A stretch of 64,000 nt of DNA from Oasisia sp. SBJ-2009 (lineage: Eukaryota > Annelida > Polychaeta > Sabellida > Siboglinidae), in assembly GCA_964017155.1 (NCBI GenBank), contig OZ024865.1, positions 20,871,402-20,935,401 on the forward strand, given 5' to 3'. The translations under genes were made by a program, and so were the position numbers. Positions 11,001 through 20,627 of the stretch are shown here, one piece after another; the stretch's first letter is position 1, and each line of letters starts with the position of its first letter. The notes beneath the pieces were generated by a model. It was not told the DNA's origin. It saw only the letters and a program-made list of their open reading frames with translations, and did not search any database.

Positions 11001-12655
11001 CAGTCCTGCTGACTGCCAGATATTTTGGAGTTATTTCTACCCCTGAGTGCGGGCTGACACCTTTGTCTCTTGTTTTACAGGGAAGTGCGGGCTGACACCT
11101 TTGTCTCTTGTTTTACAGGGAAGTGCGGGCTGACACCTTTGTCTCTTGTTTTACAGGGAAGTGCGGGCTGACACCTTTGTCTCTTGGTTTATAGGGAAGT
11201 GCGGGCTGACACCTTTGTCTCTTGTTTTACAGGGAAGTGCGGGCTGACACCTTTGTCTCTTGTTTTACAGGGAAGTGCGGGCTGACACCTTTGTCTCTTG
11301 TTTTACAGGGAAGTGCGGGCTGACACCTTTGTCTCTTGGTTTATAGGGAAGTGCGGGCTGACACCTTTGTCTCTTGTTTTACAGGGAAGTGCGGGCTGAC
11401 ACCTTTGTCTCTTGGTTTATAGGGAAGTGCGGGCTGACACCTTTGTCTCTTGTTTTACAGGGAAGTGCGGGCTGACACCTTTGTCTCTTGTTTTACAGGG
11501 AAGTGCGGGCTGACACCTTTGTCTCTTGTTTTACAGGGAAGTGCGGGCTGACACCTTTGTCTCTTGTTTTACAGGGAAGTGCGGGCTGACACCTTTGTCT
11601 CTTGTTTTACAGGGAAGTGCGGGCTGACACCTTTGTCTCTTGTTTTACAGGGAAGTGCGGGCTGACACCTTTGTCTCTTGTTTTACAGGGAAGTGCGGGC
11701 TGACACCTTTGTCTCTTGTTTTACAGGGAAGTGCGGGCTGACACCTTTGTCTCTTGTTTTACAGGGAAGTGCGGGCTGACACCTTTGTCTCTTGTTTTAC
11801 AGGGAAGTGCGGGCTGACACCTTTGTCTCTTGTTTTACAGGGAAGTGCGGGCTGACACCTTTGTCTCTTGTTTTACAGGGAAGTGCGGGCTGACACCTTT
11901 GTCTCTTGTTTTACAGGGAAGTGCGGGCTGACACCTTTGTCTCTTGGTTTATAGGGAAGTGCGGGCTGACACCTTTGTCTCTTGTTTTACAGGGAAGTGC
12001 GGGCTGACACCTTTGTCTCTTGTTTTACAGGGAAGTGCGGGCTGACACCTTTGTCTCTTGGTTTATAGGGAAGTGCGGGCTGACACCTTTGTCTCTTGTT
12101 TTACAGGGAAGTGCGGGCTGACACCTTTGTCTCTTGTTTTACAGGGAAGTGCGGGCTGACACCTTTGTCTCTTGTTTTACAGGGAAGTGCGGGCTGACAC
12201 CTTTGTCTCTTGTTTTACAGGGAAGTGCGGGCTGACACCTTTGTCTCTTGTTTTACAGGGAAGTGCGGGCTGACACCTTTGTCTCTTGGTTTATAGGGAA
12301 GTGCGGGCTGACACCTTTGTCTCTTGTTTTACAGGGAAGTGCGGGCTGACACCTTTGTCTCTTGTTTTATAGGGAAGTGCGGGCTGACACCTTTGTCTCT
12401 TGTTTTACAGGGAAGTGCGGGCTGACACCTTTGTCTCTTGTTTTACAGGGAAGTGCGGGCTGACACCTTTGTCTCTTGGTTTATAGGGAAGTGCGGGCTG
12501 ACACCTTTGTCTCTTGTTTTACAGGGAAGTGCGGGCTGACACCTTTGTCTCTTGTTTTACAGGGAAGTGCGGGCTGACACCTTTGTCTCTTGTTTTACAG
12601 GGAAGTGCGTGCTAACACAAAGTACACCGGCCGTCGGAGACCAACAAGTTTCTGA
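773..12655 (+). CDS. BUD23: BUD23, 18S rRNA (guanine-N7)-methyltransferase, 5'-partial, 9 exons
   Basis: SAM-dependent methyltransferase that, with TRMT112, makes m7G in 18S rRNA during small-subunit maturation in the nucleus (family knowledge; human WBSCR22/BUD23). I read exons 773-868, 1547-1629, 3292-3388, 3762-3858, 4912-4962, 5313-5398, 6370-6477, 6971-7060 and 12601-12655. They join in one open frame of 253 residues ending in TGA. Visible landmarks in order are [23 protein letters not shown] motif I DVGCGSGLSG split across exons, [49 protein letters not shown] and the basic tail [17 protein letters not shown] then [14 protein letters not shown]. Human BUD23 has about 281 residues, so about 30 N-terminal ones are missing, most likely encoded left of the window. 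All introns are GT-AG; the donors at 4963 (gttagc) and 6478 (gttggt) are weak. The odd feature is that the acceptors at 3291 and 12600 are the last copies of tandem arrays of splice acceptors. The gene converges on the zinc-finger gene at 14978. Confidence 0.93.
1287..1353. repeat. (ACGC)n / (AC)n compound microsatellite
   Basis: Seven or so ACGC units followed by an uninterrupted (AC)n run in a BUD23 intron. Simple-sequence DNA with no coding content. Confidence 0.95.
1994..3313 (+). repeat. 57-bp minisatellite made of a 3' splice site plus exon start (BUD23 array 1)
   Basis: Each 57-bp unit contains ctgtgtctgtcctgtag, then atgtggccctagagaggg, then a stretch related to the following exon sequence. 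It is therefore a polypyrimidine tract, an AG and the first ~40 bases of the BUD23 exon that truly begins at 3292. The AG recurs at 2037 and then every 57 bp to 3291, giving 23 acceptors in 22 exact periods. The first partial unit (about 1994-2020) keeps the exon-like gacgtgatc; inner units read gacatgatc or gacttgatc. In the exon's reading phase these create a TGA within about 13 codons in each upstream unit, so only the last acceptor is productive. The period is 19 codons, which is why long open frames run through the array on both strands; they are artefacts. Confidence 0.95.
3389..6969. other. BUD23 introns between exons 3292 and 6971
   Basis: Apart from the listed exons, this stretch is ordinary AT-rich intron sequence. 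The only repeat I see is the short (CAA)n at 5006-5039. There are no additional genes, and no open frame here resembles a protein I recognise. Confidence 0.6.
5006..5039. repeat. (CAA)n microsatellite
   Basis: About eleven CAA units in the BUD23 intron between exons 4912-4962 and 5313-5398. Confidence 0.9.
7540..8005 (+). repeat. 38-bp splice-acceptor minisatellite, left part (BUD23 array 2)
   Basis: The 38-bp unit reads ggaagtgcgggctgacac followed by ctttgtctcttgttttacag. That is the start of the last BUD23 exon (ggaagtgcgtgctaacac at 12601) joined to a pyrimidine tract and AG. This part holds 12 AG sites (7577, then every 38 bp to 7995). The outer units vary most: the first has aagtgtggg and cttcgactc, and some have ttggtttatag in place of ttgttttacag. 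It is cut at 8005 by the hAT insertion. Confidence 0.95.
8753..10113 (-). mobile_element. 5'-truncated non-LTR retrotransposon (CR1/L2-like) inside the hAT element
   Basis: Minus-strand LINE fragment flanked by tacatct at 8746-8752 and 10114-10120, a plausible 7-bp target-site duplication. Its 3' end, at the low coordinate, is an (ATT)n tail at about 8753-8776. The 5' end is cut inside the reverse-transcriptase domain, as usual for incomplete reverse transcription. It nests in the hAT element, which nests in the BUD23 intron array. Confidence 0.85.
8903..10113 (-). pseudogene. LINE reverse transcriptase, C-terminal ~400 residues
   Basis: Uninterrupted reverse-transcriptase reading frame beginning inside the domain. 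Recognisable blocks are [16 protein letters not shown] (catalytic Asp), [30 protein letters not shown] (YADD active site), [22 protein letters not shown] and the C-terminal [23 protein letters not shown] and NSLPASVKS. These are typical of the CR1/L2 side of the Jockey group; I cannot fix the clade. The first few codons above 10113 come from hAT flank, so it has no start of its own. The absence of stops suggests a recent insertion. Confidence 0.88.
10656..10730 (+). pseudogene. hAT transposase C-terminal tail remnant
   Basis: 25 codons ending in TGA encode an acidic stretch ([16 protein letters not shown]) followed by TALARLGE. The minus-strand element at 52896-52980 encodes a closely similar tail (DSDSEEGDSYLAAVLARLAE), which confirms that the two elements are relatives and that this one keeps only the end of its transposase gene. 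Confidence 0.65.
11046..12600 (+). repeat. 38-bp splice-acceptor minisatellite, right part (BUD23 array 2)
   Basis: After a partial unit at 11046-11080, forty exact 38-bp periods run from 11081 to 12600, giving 41 AG sites here and about 53 in the whole array. Variants alternate between ttgttttacag and ttggtttatag. The last AG at 12600 is the true acceptor of the final BUD23 exon. If an upstream acceptor is used, the frame reads [12 protein letters not shown] and stays open for about 29 codons until TGA (ggc tga), because 38 is not a multiple of 3. Confidence 0.95.
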
Positions 12656-13000
12656 GATGTCATCGGGTGTCATGCAACTCTTCCTCCGTGCAGTGTGATG
12701 GTGGTCAATGTCTCTACATTGTCTGCCTCATCACCAGTCACCACAGTGAACATGTCATCCAATACGTTACCATGGAGAACATTCTTGTCATTTGGGACAG
12801 ATATACGAATGATGACCGTGGAACCATCACAGCGCCAGTAAATGTACAAAGCTATATCACTGAGGCCCGCGGCCATGTGTTTGTGTGATGGTGAGTGCCC
12901 TCTCCTGGAGGGAATCTGTCTATATTGTTTTAGTTAACCTTGTTTTACGAATATTGCAAGTGATTTGGATATGGTACAACTTTCAGATTTTTGCACCCTA

Positions 13001-13006
13001 AATAAA
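13001..13006 (+). terminator. Candidate poly(A) signal of BUD23
   Basis: AATAAA 346 bases after the BUD23 stop codon. Further AATAAA hexamers occur at 13771 and 13844. I cannot tell which is used. Confidence 0.5.
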
Positions 13007-14768
13007 ACCAACTAATGAAGAGGGAAATAGTTCCGCCATGGAAATACTAATGTTTGTAATGTTAGCTGATACTAATAGTGTGTGGGTCAAGGATGGAAAG
13101 ATCCGTGTTCTGTAGTGGTGCTTCACAGTTTATGTACTTGTTTGGAAAACAGCGACTACAGAATCACCATTATATGATGTGTCAGTGCTGTCGTCAGTTC
13201 TTGTGGTTTTTTGTTAAGATTATTCTGTAGTTTCTGTAGGCAAATGATGCTCAATTGATTAAGCGGAAGCTTTGTGTTCCATTCATATGTGGCTGCTGGT
13301 TGTTAATTCGCAATATTAAATCCCAGCATGGATAAGGTCTGTTCCAACAGCTCTCTCATCATCACTGTGATGTTTCACTCATAGTGACCATTCAAGATTC
13401 TGTCAATTTTGTCATTTATCCTGGATTTCTAAACAATGTTTTTCTCAATAATTTGTCAGTCAGATGGTCATAATACTAATACTATCTTCAGACACTTGGT
13501 TGTGCCATTTCAGGACAGGAGGTTTTCTCAAAAAGGAGTAACACACTCATGCTGTATTCTTTGTAAATCAACTCTTTAATATCTTTACAAAATTAACTTC
13601 AATCAGCACACGCAGACACAAACCGTACAAAGATGAACACACGTCACACAAAACAGCACCAGTTAAGTAATCATAAATATCTTTATACACTGTACAAATC
13701 CAGACACATTCTATGTACAAATTGATACCTTGGGTAAACAATGCATGTAAATTTTGCATAAAAAACGGTTAATAAATACATTCACCTGAGGTCAAGTATT
13801 TTGTAATCATGTATATATTTCATTTTTGCTTAATTGTGTACCCAATAAATAATTTACCGAAAGACGTGCTTCTGTGCACGTCTACAATCTGTGATACAGG
13901 ACGCTGTATCCAGTAAGAAATTGCAAAGAAGATGGTATGCTGGGTACATGTATATGTGATTTGGTCAGGAGAGAATTAAAAAACTCATCCTCACTTCTAT
14001 TTGTTTGTTCATTCCAGACAGCAGACAGTAACAATTCAAATGTGGTCTCAGTCTACAAAGACACATAAAACTCTTCTCAATTTTGCCTGATCAATGTTAT
14101 TTTGATGTACACACTACTACATTCAGTGACAGAGACTGACAGTGATTGTGTATGTTATCTCATACATCAGAGATTTAAACATCAGTGATGACACGAGACT
14201 GTGGTAACTAAATCTACAAGGACAAAGGTATATACAGGTACTGGGCTGTGCCCATAGATGTCTCCTGCCCAACCATAATATTGACAAACTTGTGGTACAC
14301 ACTCAAACACGACCAAGACTCTAGGATAACTCATGTTTTGCACATGCTATGAACATATCTCGATGCATAGTTAAATATAATAAACCAGTTAACTTATTAG
14401 GTTATCACAGTATATGAAATGCATTCAGATTCTGGTGCACAATTCATAGTAATGTTAGACATTTAATTCTTGTGGCCAAGTTGCATAGTACATTAAAAAG
14501 TAAATCCAAGCACCTGCCATTGCATAAAATGCTATAAATATTTTGTATACTTACTGTACAAAGTAACCATTGCCGACTCATGAATGTCAACAAAGTGGAC
14601 AACAAGCTATGCATAGACATTGACTTGTCACGCCCAAGGACAAAGTGTCTGTTCCCCTGGACATAATCACACACAAGTGGTTGCATGCATAAGGCAAGCA
14701 TGGTTGAAGCATTCAACCACCTCAGTTCCATGTATTCTTCATATCTTATTCGCTTATGTAAACAAACC
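13007..14768. other. Convergent intergenic / 3' UTR region
   Basis: AT-rich sequence between the converging 3' ends of BUD23 and the zinc-finger gene. I see no further open frame of interest, RNA gene or repeat. Confidence 0.5.
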
Positions 14769-14774
14769 TTTATT
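14769..14774 (-). terminator. Candidate poly(A) signal of the zinc-finger gene
   Basis: TTTATT on the plus strand (AATAAA on the minus strand), about 200 bases downstream of the zinc-finger stop codon. Confidence 0.5.
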
Positions 14775-14977
14775 GGGCTGGGTGGCTGAAGTACCCTGGT
14801 ACATATAAATTGAACATGAATTTTAATTAATAATCACAACAAAACCAGATATCTTGTTTAAGAAGCAGGCAGCTGCAAAGTGGCAATGTTATCATACTTT
14901 TGGCAAGGAGTATGAAATAAACAACCACCCTATCTGCCATACACCACAGGAAAACTCACTACTGTTGGGCAGGTGTT

Positions 14978-17900
14978 TCAGTCACTGAGTATAACTGCCG
15001 GCCCATACGCCGTGCGTCCATCAGCTGTCACCTGCTTGTACAGCTGATGCTTTGACTTCATGTGCCAGTTCATAGAGTTGCGTTGTCGACACGAGTACTC
15101 ACACAGGTGACACTTCAGGGGACGTTCGTCCGTGTGCTGCATACGATGCACACGTAGGTGCTTCGACTCGCGGAACGACTTATCGCATCCGGGGAAGTCG
15201 CACGCAAGGGGCCGGTCCTCGGAGTGCACCACCTGGTGGGCCCGCAGTGCCGACGTTGTGTCAAAGCGCCGACTGCAGCCGTCGTGTGGACACTGCCAGC
15301 GTGGCTGGATCTTGAGGTGCAGACGGCGCACATGATTCTTGAGCGCCCCCTTGCTGTGGAGTCTGGCAACACACCCTGGGTGTGGACAGATGAATTTGGG
15401 AGGTCCGTCTTCGCTGTGCATCAGGAGGTGGTTGTTGAGCCCGGTGCGGGACGAATATCCCTTACCACAGACGAAACACAAGTAGTCCTTGAACTCACCG
15501 ACCTCCTTGCCATGGGTCGCCATCATGTGACTTTGAAGGTCAAACTTGCTGTGTGTCTCAAGGCCACAGTGGTCGCAGTAGAACTGGTTGTCTTCATGCA
15601 CGCTGATGCGATGCTCCCACATCTGTTCTGCCGTCTCAAACAACTGTCGACACAGCTTACACGTGTAGTACTTGCTCTCGTAGGCCGACTGACTCGCCCC
15701 GCCATCGTTGCTACCATTACTGTGAATGCCGTCATCGGGGGTGACATGCTGACTCTTTGGGTTTGTGTGTCGGAACTTCATGACAGACATGTAGAACTCA
15801 GGGCCAGCAGACTCGTGCATTGTCTCCAGCAAACGATCAGGTGTATTGTCTTGTGTGTCGATATGGCCAATTGCATTGACCACCTGGTGTTCACTCATCA
15901 CATTATCACTACACTCAACATCAGCACCCTCTGGTGGTATAAGTAGTGTCGCAAGAATGTCGCTTGGCTCATTTGAACAGAGTGTTTTCATTGACAAATC
16001 AATGGGACCTTCATCTTCAGTGATGGGCTGTGAACACATCTCCTTGCCAAAGTCTTTGCCGTCAGTTTTTGCCATGCATTGTTCAGTGTTTGGTGCCACA
16101 GCTTTTGTAGCAACGTGGTCAACTGTACTGCCATCGACGATGTTGCCGTCACCATCGACATACACAGTGCGGTTGCCGTTTGTCTTGGTCTTCGCAAGGC
16201 CGTGCTTGCTCTTCATGTGCCAGTTCATGGAGCTGCGATGGCGACAAGAGTACGTGCACAGACCGCACGCGAGTGGCTTCTCCCCCGTATGGATGGTGCG
16301 GTGGCGCTTCAAGTGTCGCCAGTCACGGAACGTCTTCATGCACCCAGGGTAATCACAGTTGACAATCTGAACGTCGCTGAATGTGCGCTCATTCAGACCA
16401 CTCTCCTGCGTGGTGCTGGGAGACTGAAGCAGCTGGTGACAGCGGACATGTTGCATGAGGTCAGTATGTGACGAGTATCGCGCCACACAACCTCGATACA
16501 CACACGCAAACTTTCCAGAGTCCACCCGATTGTCACACGTTGCGATGTCTTGGACCCCCGGCATGTCTTTACTAGACTCGCGCTCGCTGGCGGCCACGGC
16601 AATGGCCTTGAGACGCTGCAGCATGGTGTACCTGTAGTTGGAGAGGCTTGACTTGCCACGTTTGCGACACTCGTTATGTGTCATCACGTGTTCCCACATC
16701 TTCTCGGCGCTGTCAAACAACTGGCGACAGAACTTGCACGTGTGGAACTTGATGGTGCAGTAGTCCTGCTTCTGTCTGCGCTTCTTCTTTGGTGTCACCT
16801 CTGACACAGCTGCTGCCTCTGACACAGCTGCTGCCTCTGGCACAGCTGCTGGGACAGTGTCTGAGACAGTGGCACACACAATAGGTTCTGCGGTGATCTC
16901 GTGTTGATGTTCACATTCGCTGCTCGCTGTAGATTCTGTGTCTTTGAGCCCATCTACCGGTGTGTCGTTCACTGGTGCTGTATTGTCTGTCTCTGTGTTG
17001 GGATTCTTCATTTTTGTTTTCCACAAGCGTTCGACCATCTGGTTGAGGTCGGTGCGAGGGGCGCGGCGGTGGCGACACAGGTGGTGTGCCAACTCACGGG
17101 CACACTGGCCCTGGAAGCTGCATAGTTCACACTTGAACACATCCATTCGCAGGCGGTGCTTCTGCAGGTTGGTGTTCAACTCCATGTGGTCGTGGTCCAC
17201 GGGAGAATCGGGTGGATATGGAGGTGTTGAACCACAACCATTTATTGCTGGTGAATGGTTGCATAGATCTGACCTGAAAGTGCCATTGCTGTTGATGTCA
17301 TCTGCAAGAGTTGGCAGCACTGAAATGTCAACAACATGACCATTGGATACCGTGGTCTTCCACTGGAGGTCTTGACTGGTGACAGAAGACATGGATGACA
17401 TCAGGTCTCCTGTAGGCTCCTGCTTCACACCAGCCACCATCTGTGACTGTCCATTGCTGTGATCAGTGTCCGTAAACCTGATATCTGGATGCTGTGGGTC
17501 ACAAACAGGCAGCTTCATTGGCATGTTGAAAGGAGACACAGCCTGGGACATATCGTCGTTACCCGTGATGAATCTCGGAAACAAGTCGTTGTGACCTCCA
17601 CGGCGAATCTCACCTGGTTCAAGGTCATCGTCCCCGGTGTACCGATATCCGGAGAGGTTGGCTGCCATTGCTGGCAGTGGCAGTGTTTCTTCTGGCTCAC
17701 TTTTTACAGTTGCCATCGGTGACGGTGCATGTGCATCAGCACCGCGTGGTGCCACATCAGTTATGGCACCACCACGCGTCACGGCATCAGTAAGCAAGTC
17801 TGGACAACGATCGTGTTCCCAGTCGTTTGGTGATATCAGCACGGGCATGTTGATGCAGACGAACTGTGACGGCATGCTGGTGGACACCGGCGGTGCACTG

Positions 17901-18313
17901 GTGGGTATCGGCGGTGTCTTGCCGTGGGGTGGCGCAACATCAGCCACATCGCCATCATTTTTTGGCCACAGGGGAGCAAGTTTGTTGCTCTTTGGCCACA
18001 GCGACGGGAATTTACCGCATGTGTACACAACCTGGCAGTGACCTCTGACCCCGTCATGACTGTGTGCGATGTGCTCCTTGAGCGTCGACTGCTTGGGAAA
18101 CGTGGCCTGACACACGCTGCAGCGGTAGGCGTTGTGAATGAGCTTGTGGGCGAGGAGCAGCGGGCGGTTGTCAAACAGGTGGCCACACACCTTGCACTTG
18201 AAGAGGGTGTTGTAGGAGTAGCTGCGGCGCTCCGCCTTCTTGCGCTTCGACGGCGTCAGACCCTTCTTGACGTCGATGCGGAAGTCAAAGCGACATGACT
18301 CAAAGTCTCCCAT
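14978..18313 (-). CDS. C2H2 zinc-finger protein, 14 fingers, with CtBP-type motif
   Basis: A 1111-residue protein in one exon, starting at the first ATG (MGDFESCRFDF) and ending TGA. Fourteen C2H2 fingers are visible: two near the N-terminus (about residues 39-90), one near 391, a block of four (about 523-705) and a block of seven (about 880-1090). The four-finger block and the last block share modules: CRQLF-x-AE-x-MWEH starts each and SMNWHMKSKH ends each, pointing to an internal duplication. Only one linker is TGEKP; others are degenerate (SEDRP, TDERP). The central region is acidic and Ser/Thr/Pro-rich. It contains PIDLSMK (about residue 768), which fits the CtBP co-repressor motif PxDLS, and two SUMO-type sites, VKSE and VKQE. 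A 21-bp tandem repeat encodes VSEAAA copies. A nuclear DNA-binding repressor is the likely role (inference). I do not recognise a specific orthologue. Confidence 0.9.
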   Translation of the reverse strand: MGDFESCRFDFRIDVKKGLTPSKRKKAERRSYSYNTLFKCKVCGHLFDNRPLLLAHKLIHNAYRCSVCQATFPKQSTLKEHIAHSHDGVRGHCQVVYTCGKFPSLWPKSNKLAPLWPKNDGDVADVAPPHGKTPPIPTSAPPVSTSMPSQFVCINMPVLISPNDWEHDRCPDLLTDAVTRGGAITDVAPRGADAHAPSPMATVKSEPEETLPLPAMAANLSGYRYTGDDDLEPGEIRRGGHNDLFPRFITGNDDMSQAVSPFNMPMKLPVCDPQHPDIRFTDTDHSNGQSQMVAGVKQEPTGDLMSSMSSVTSQDLQWKTTVSNGHVVDISVLPTLADDINSNGTFRSDLCNHSPAINGCGSTPPYPPDSPVDHDHMELNTNLQKHRLRMDVFKCELCSFQGQCARELAHHLCRHRRAPRTDLNQMVERLWKTKMKNPNTETDNTAPVNDTPVDGLKDTESTASSECEHQHEITAEPIVCATVSDTVPAAVPEAAAVSEAAAVSEVTPKKKRRQKQDYCTIKFHTCKFCRQLFDSAEKMWEHVMTHNECRKRGKSSLSNYRYTMLQRLKAIAVAASERESSKDMPGVQDIATCDNRVDSGKFACVYRGCVARYSSHTDLMQHVRCHQLLQSPSTTQESGLNERTFSDVQIVNCDYPGCMKTFRDWRHLKRHRTIHTGEKPLACGLCTYSCRHRSSMNWHMKSKHGLAKTKTNGNRTVYVDGDGNIVDGSTVDHVATKAVAPNTEQCMAKTDGKDFGKEMCSQPITEDEGPIDLSMKTLCSNEPSDILATLLIPPEGADVECSDNVMSEHQVVNAIGHIDTQDNTPDRLLETMHESAGPEFYMSVMKFRHTNPKSQHVTPDDGIHSNGSNDGGASQSAYESKYYTCKLCRQLFETAEQMWEHRISVHEDNQFYCDHCGLETHSKFDLQSHMMATHGKEVGEFKDYLCFVCGKGYSSRTGLNNHLLMHSEDGPPKFICPHPGCVARLHSKGALKNHVRRLHLKIQPRWQCPHDGCSRRFDTTSALRAHQVVHSEDRPLACDFPGCDKSFRESKHLRVHRMQHTDERPLKCHLCEYSCRQRNSMNWHMKSKHQLYKQVTADGRTAYGPAVILSD

Positions 18314-18359
18314 CACTGTCACGTGTCACCGACGTTTACAGTGTCAACATCCACAGCAC
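18314..18359 (-). other. 5' UTR of the zinc-finger gene and upstream acceptor
   Basis: On the minus strand, ctacttacag is followed by 46 bases and then the ATG. This is a good 3' splice site, so a non-coding first exon and the promoter should lie further right (above 18361). I could not locate them. Confidence 0.55.
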
Positions 18360-18361
18360 CT

Positions 18362-20627
18362 GTAAGTAGACAATGACACACTCAGTTGTCATAATTACAT
18401 TGTGTCTGGCAGTGGAATCAACCAAATAAAACTGACCACTGAATATGTTGAGCCTATGAATAGTGTTGAGCAAAAATAAATTAAATGCAATTATTATTAT
18501 AAATATTATAAATTACTGTCATAAAAATCTAAACCTATTGTCCACAATAATTGCAACAAAATATTTGGATATCATTATTAATTTTTCCTTCCCATTGTGG
18601 ATAATATTGACTGTTTTAATGCTGTTAATGTATTTGTACTAAGAATCTTCTGAAAAACATGTAGGTCAATAGTTTCACTGACCCACCCAGAAAAGTAATA
18701 AAATCCCATCATTTCTTTCTCCACAAAATTAATTTAAACCTCAAATATCTAAAATAACTACCAGTATGTCAGAAATATTGAACAATCTAAAACTTATTGA
18801 CTGTATGTACCCAGGTATACAGTGAGTCAAGTGACCCTCGGGACAAAAGTAAAGTAGCTACATGGAACGTAACTCAACATAACACCATACAAGCCATCTT
18901 TGAGCACACCAGGTGATGTCATATAGTGATTACACAGCAGCATAACTGGTAGAAAAATAGCAATGACTGATTCACTAATAAGTAATCACCATGCTTATCC
19001 GTCTAAATGAAACTCAGTTGCAGCATGCTGCTTGCAGTTGCATATTGTACACATGTCAGTATCAATCAATCAGTTTTATTTTAACATCACAGGTCTCTAA
19101 GTAGAATCGCGTGCTTACATGTCTACCTTCAGGGCTGCTTACCAGTATAGCTGGCGAAAGGGGTTGCCATTACCTGCCAAGTTAGTTATCTTTTCCAATA
19201 CACTGAACACCTGCATCCATGACAGGATTATTTTACAGACAAACGTGTGAGAACTTAATTGTCCACAATTGGTGGAAGACAAACAAAAGATAGTCACAAG
19301 ATAGCAATGCCACAGAATCGAGGACAATGAAGTAATACTGAGTTCTTATACTCTGATATTATCCAATGCTCTACTCTCTGGCTGACCTGTTCAATTAATC
19401 ATCATCTCAACTTCTAGTTCTCGGAAGCATTTAGCCACACTGCAAATAACACACAAAGACTATTTATACACGACTATATCCATCAGTGTCTATAGCGACT
19501 CATTCTGTATACATGTTTATAACATAACTAAAACATGTAGCAGCTGTGACATCTCTGACACTCTCAAGTTGTAACACTGATTACAACAGGGAGTGAGGAC
19601 TAGTAGACCTACTGTGACATAAGGGTCTGGTTCTATTTCACCGACACTTTGTGAGTTCCTTATTGTAGATTAACTGGTCTCTAGTACCAATGGCACCTGT
19701 AGGAAATTTATTTAAGTGATACAACTGGTGAAACATTAAAAACATACCTTGTTTAATTGTACTATAGTAAATTCCAGTAACAAAGACACGCAAATATGAT
19801 ATTAGCATTCTGATCATATCGGAGTCAGTATACAGGTCACCCATGTGAAAGGCCCTAAAACACCTTGTGTTATCAGCATGACCCACATTCCCAGAAACTA
19901 TTTATTCCCCTGACTGGAACTGGGAAGGAAGCTGTGTGCCTGGTGCCTCCTACTTCAGACTGACCTACCTCGCCAGATGTTCCCTGTCAACTGGAGTGTC
20001 CGGCAGTTAGTCTTAGCAAACAGACAGCTGCATGAGGCTATAAGTAAACTGCTGTAACAGCAAGTCTAGTGTCTTCTCCCAACATTATTCTGTTATGCTA
20101 TAGAAGCATATTAACTGGACCATAAAACATTTTTTTGGAAGTCTTCAAGAACTGGTCAAGCTACACTGAAGCTACCAATGACAAAGACATCATTGAGCCA
20201 CTTGTGTAATTAATACTGGTCCATTTGATATGTCACTGCCAGTTGTGCCAATCACCAATGGAAGTCATTGATATGGGCTCACACACTCGGAAGTTTCAAC
20301 TTTTAGTTAATCTAGTGCATGAGCAGCCAGTACCTCTACATTCACCCTTTTATCAGTTTAATTACCAGTCTTGGCTGGTGGGTGAACTCGCACTGCCTGG
20401 AAGTAGAGAAATTGGCTAAAAATACAGCATCAGTCTTACTGACAACATAACATGTCACTTGTGTTCATCCCTTTGTTGGTCTGGGTGAAGGTGACATGAC
20501 TCTACTTCTTGGGGTCTGTGTTCCCTCTGTCACTGCAATCATCTTCACCCTGTTCCACCCCAACCCCTTCACCCCCTATTCAATTCACATGCCCCGCCCA
20601 ATGTAACCAACTTTTTCCTGGAGCACA
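18362..20627. other. Non-coding stretch upstream of the zinc-finger gene
   Basis: AT-rich sequence without open frames I can support, RNA genes or clear repeats. It probably includes the 5' UTR intron of the zinc-finger gene. Confidence 0.45.

Larger units (their letters stand above)
8006..11045. mobile_element. hAT-type DNA transposon inserted in BUD23 array 2, internally deleted
   Basis: Ends are inverted: caggggtcgaaata at 8006 and tatttctacccctg ending at 11045. The flanks share agtgcgg on both sides, a 7-bp duplication (hAT normally makes 8 bp); because the site lies in a tandem repeat, the exact length is uncertain. Close to both ends are short gactgcc/ctggcag-type repeats. The last ~420 bp match, in reverse complement, the element end at 52583-52970, which sits next to hAT transposase C-terminal codons. 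A short coding remnant survives at 10656-10730. The middle is occupied by a LINE (8753-10113). Confidence 0.8.

Noticed and set aside
7540..12600. CRISPR-like regular repeats
   Set aside because: Units are contiguous with no unique spacers, in a eukaryotic intron, and contain a splice acceptor. The same applies to the 26-, 53- and 57-bp arrays.
12667..12888. Overlapping plus and minus frames just after the BUD23 stop
   Set aside because: Lie in the BUD23 3' UTR and show no homology or splice support.
15158..15946. 262-codon plus-strand open frame inside the zinc-finger gene
   Set aside because: Antisense shadow of the finger-coding exon; no family resemblance.
18320..18322. GTG start three codons upstream for the zinc-finger gene
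   Set aside because: Eukaryotic initiation should use the ATG at 18311-18313; the bases upstream belong to the 5' UTR exon.
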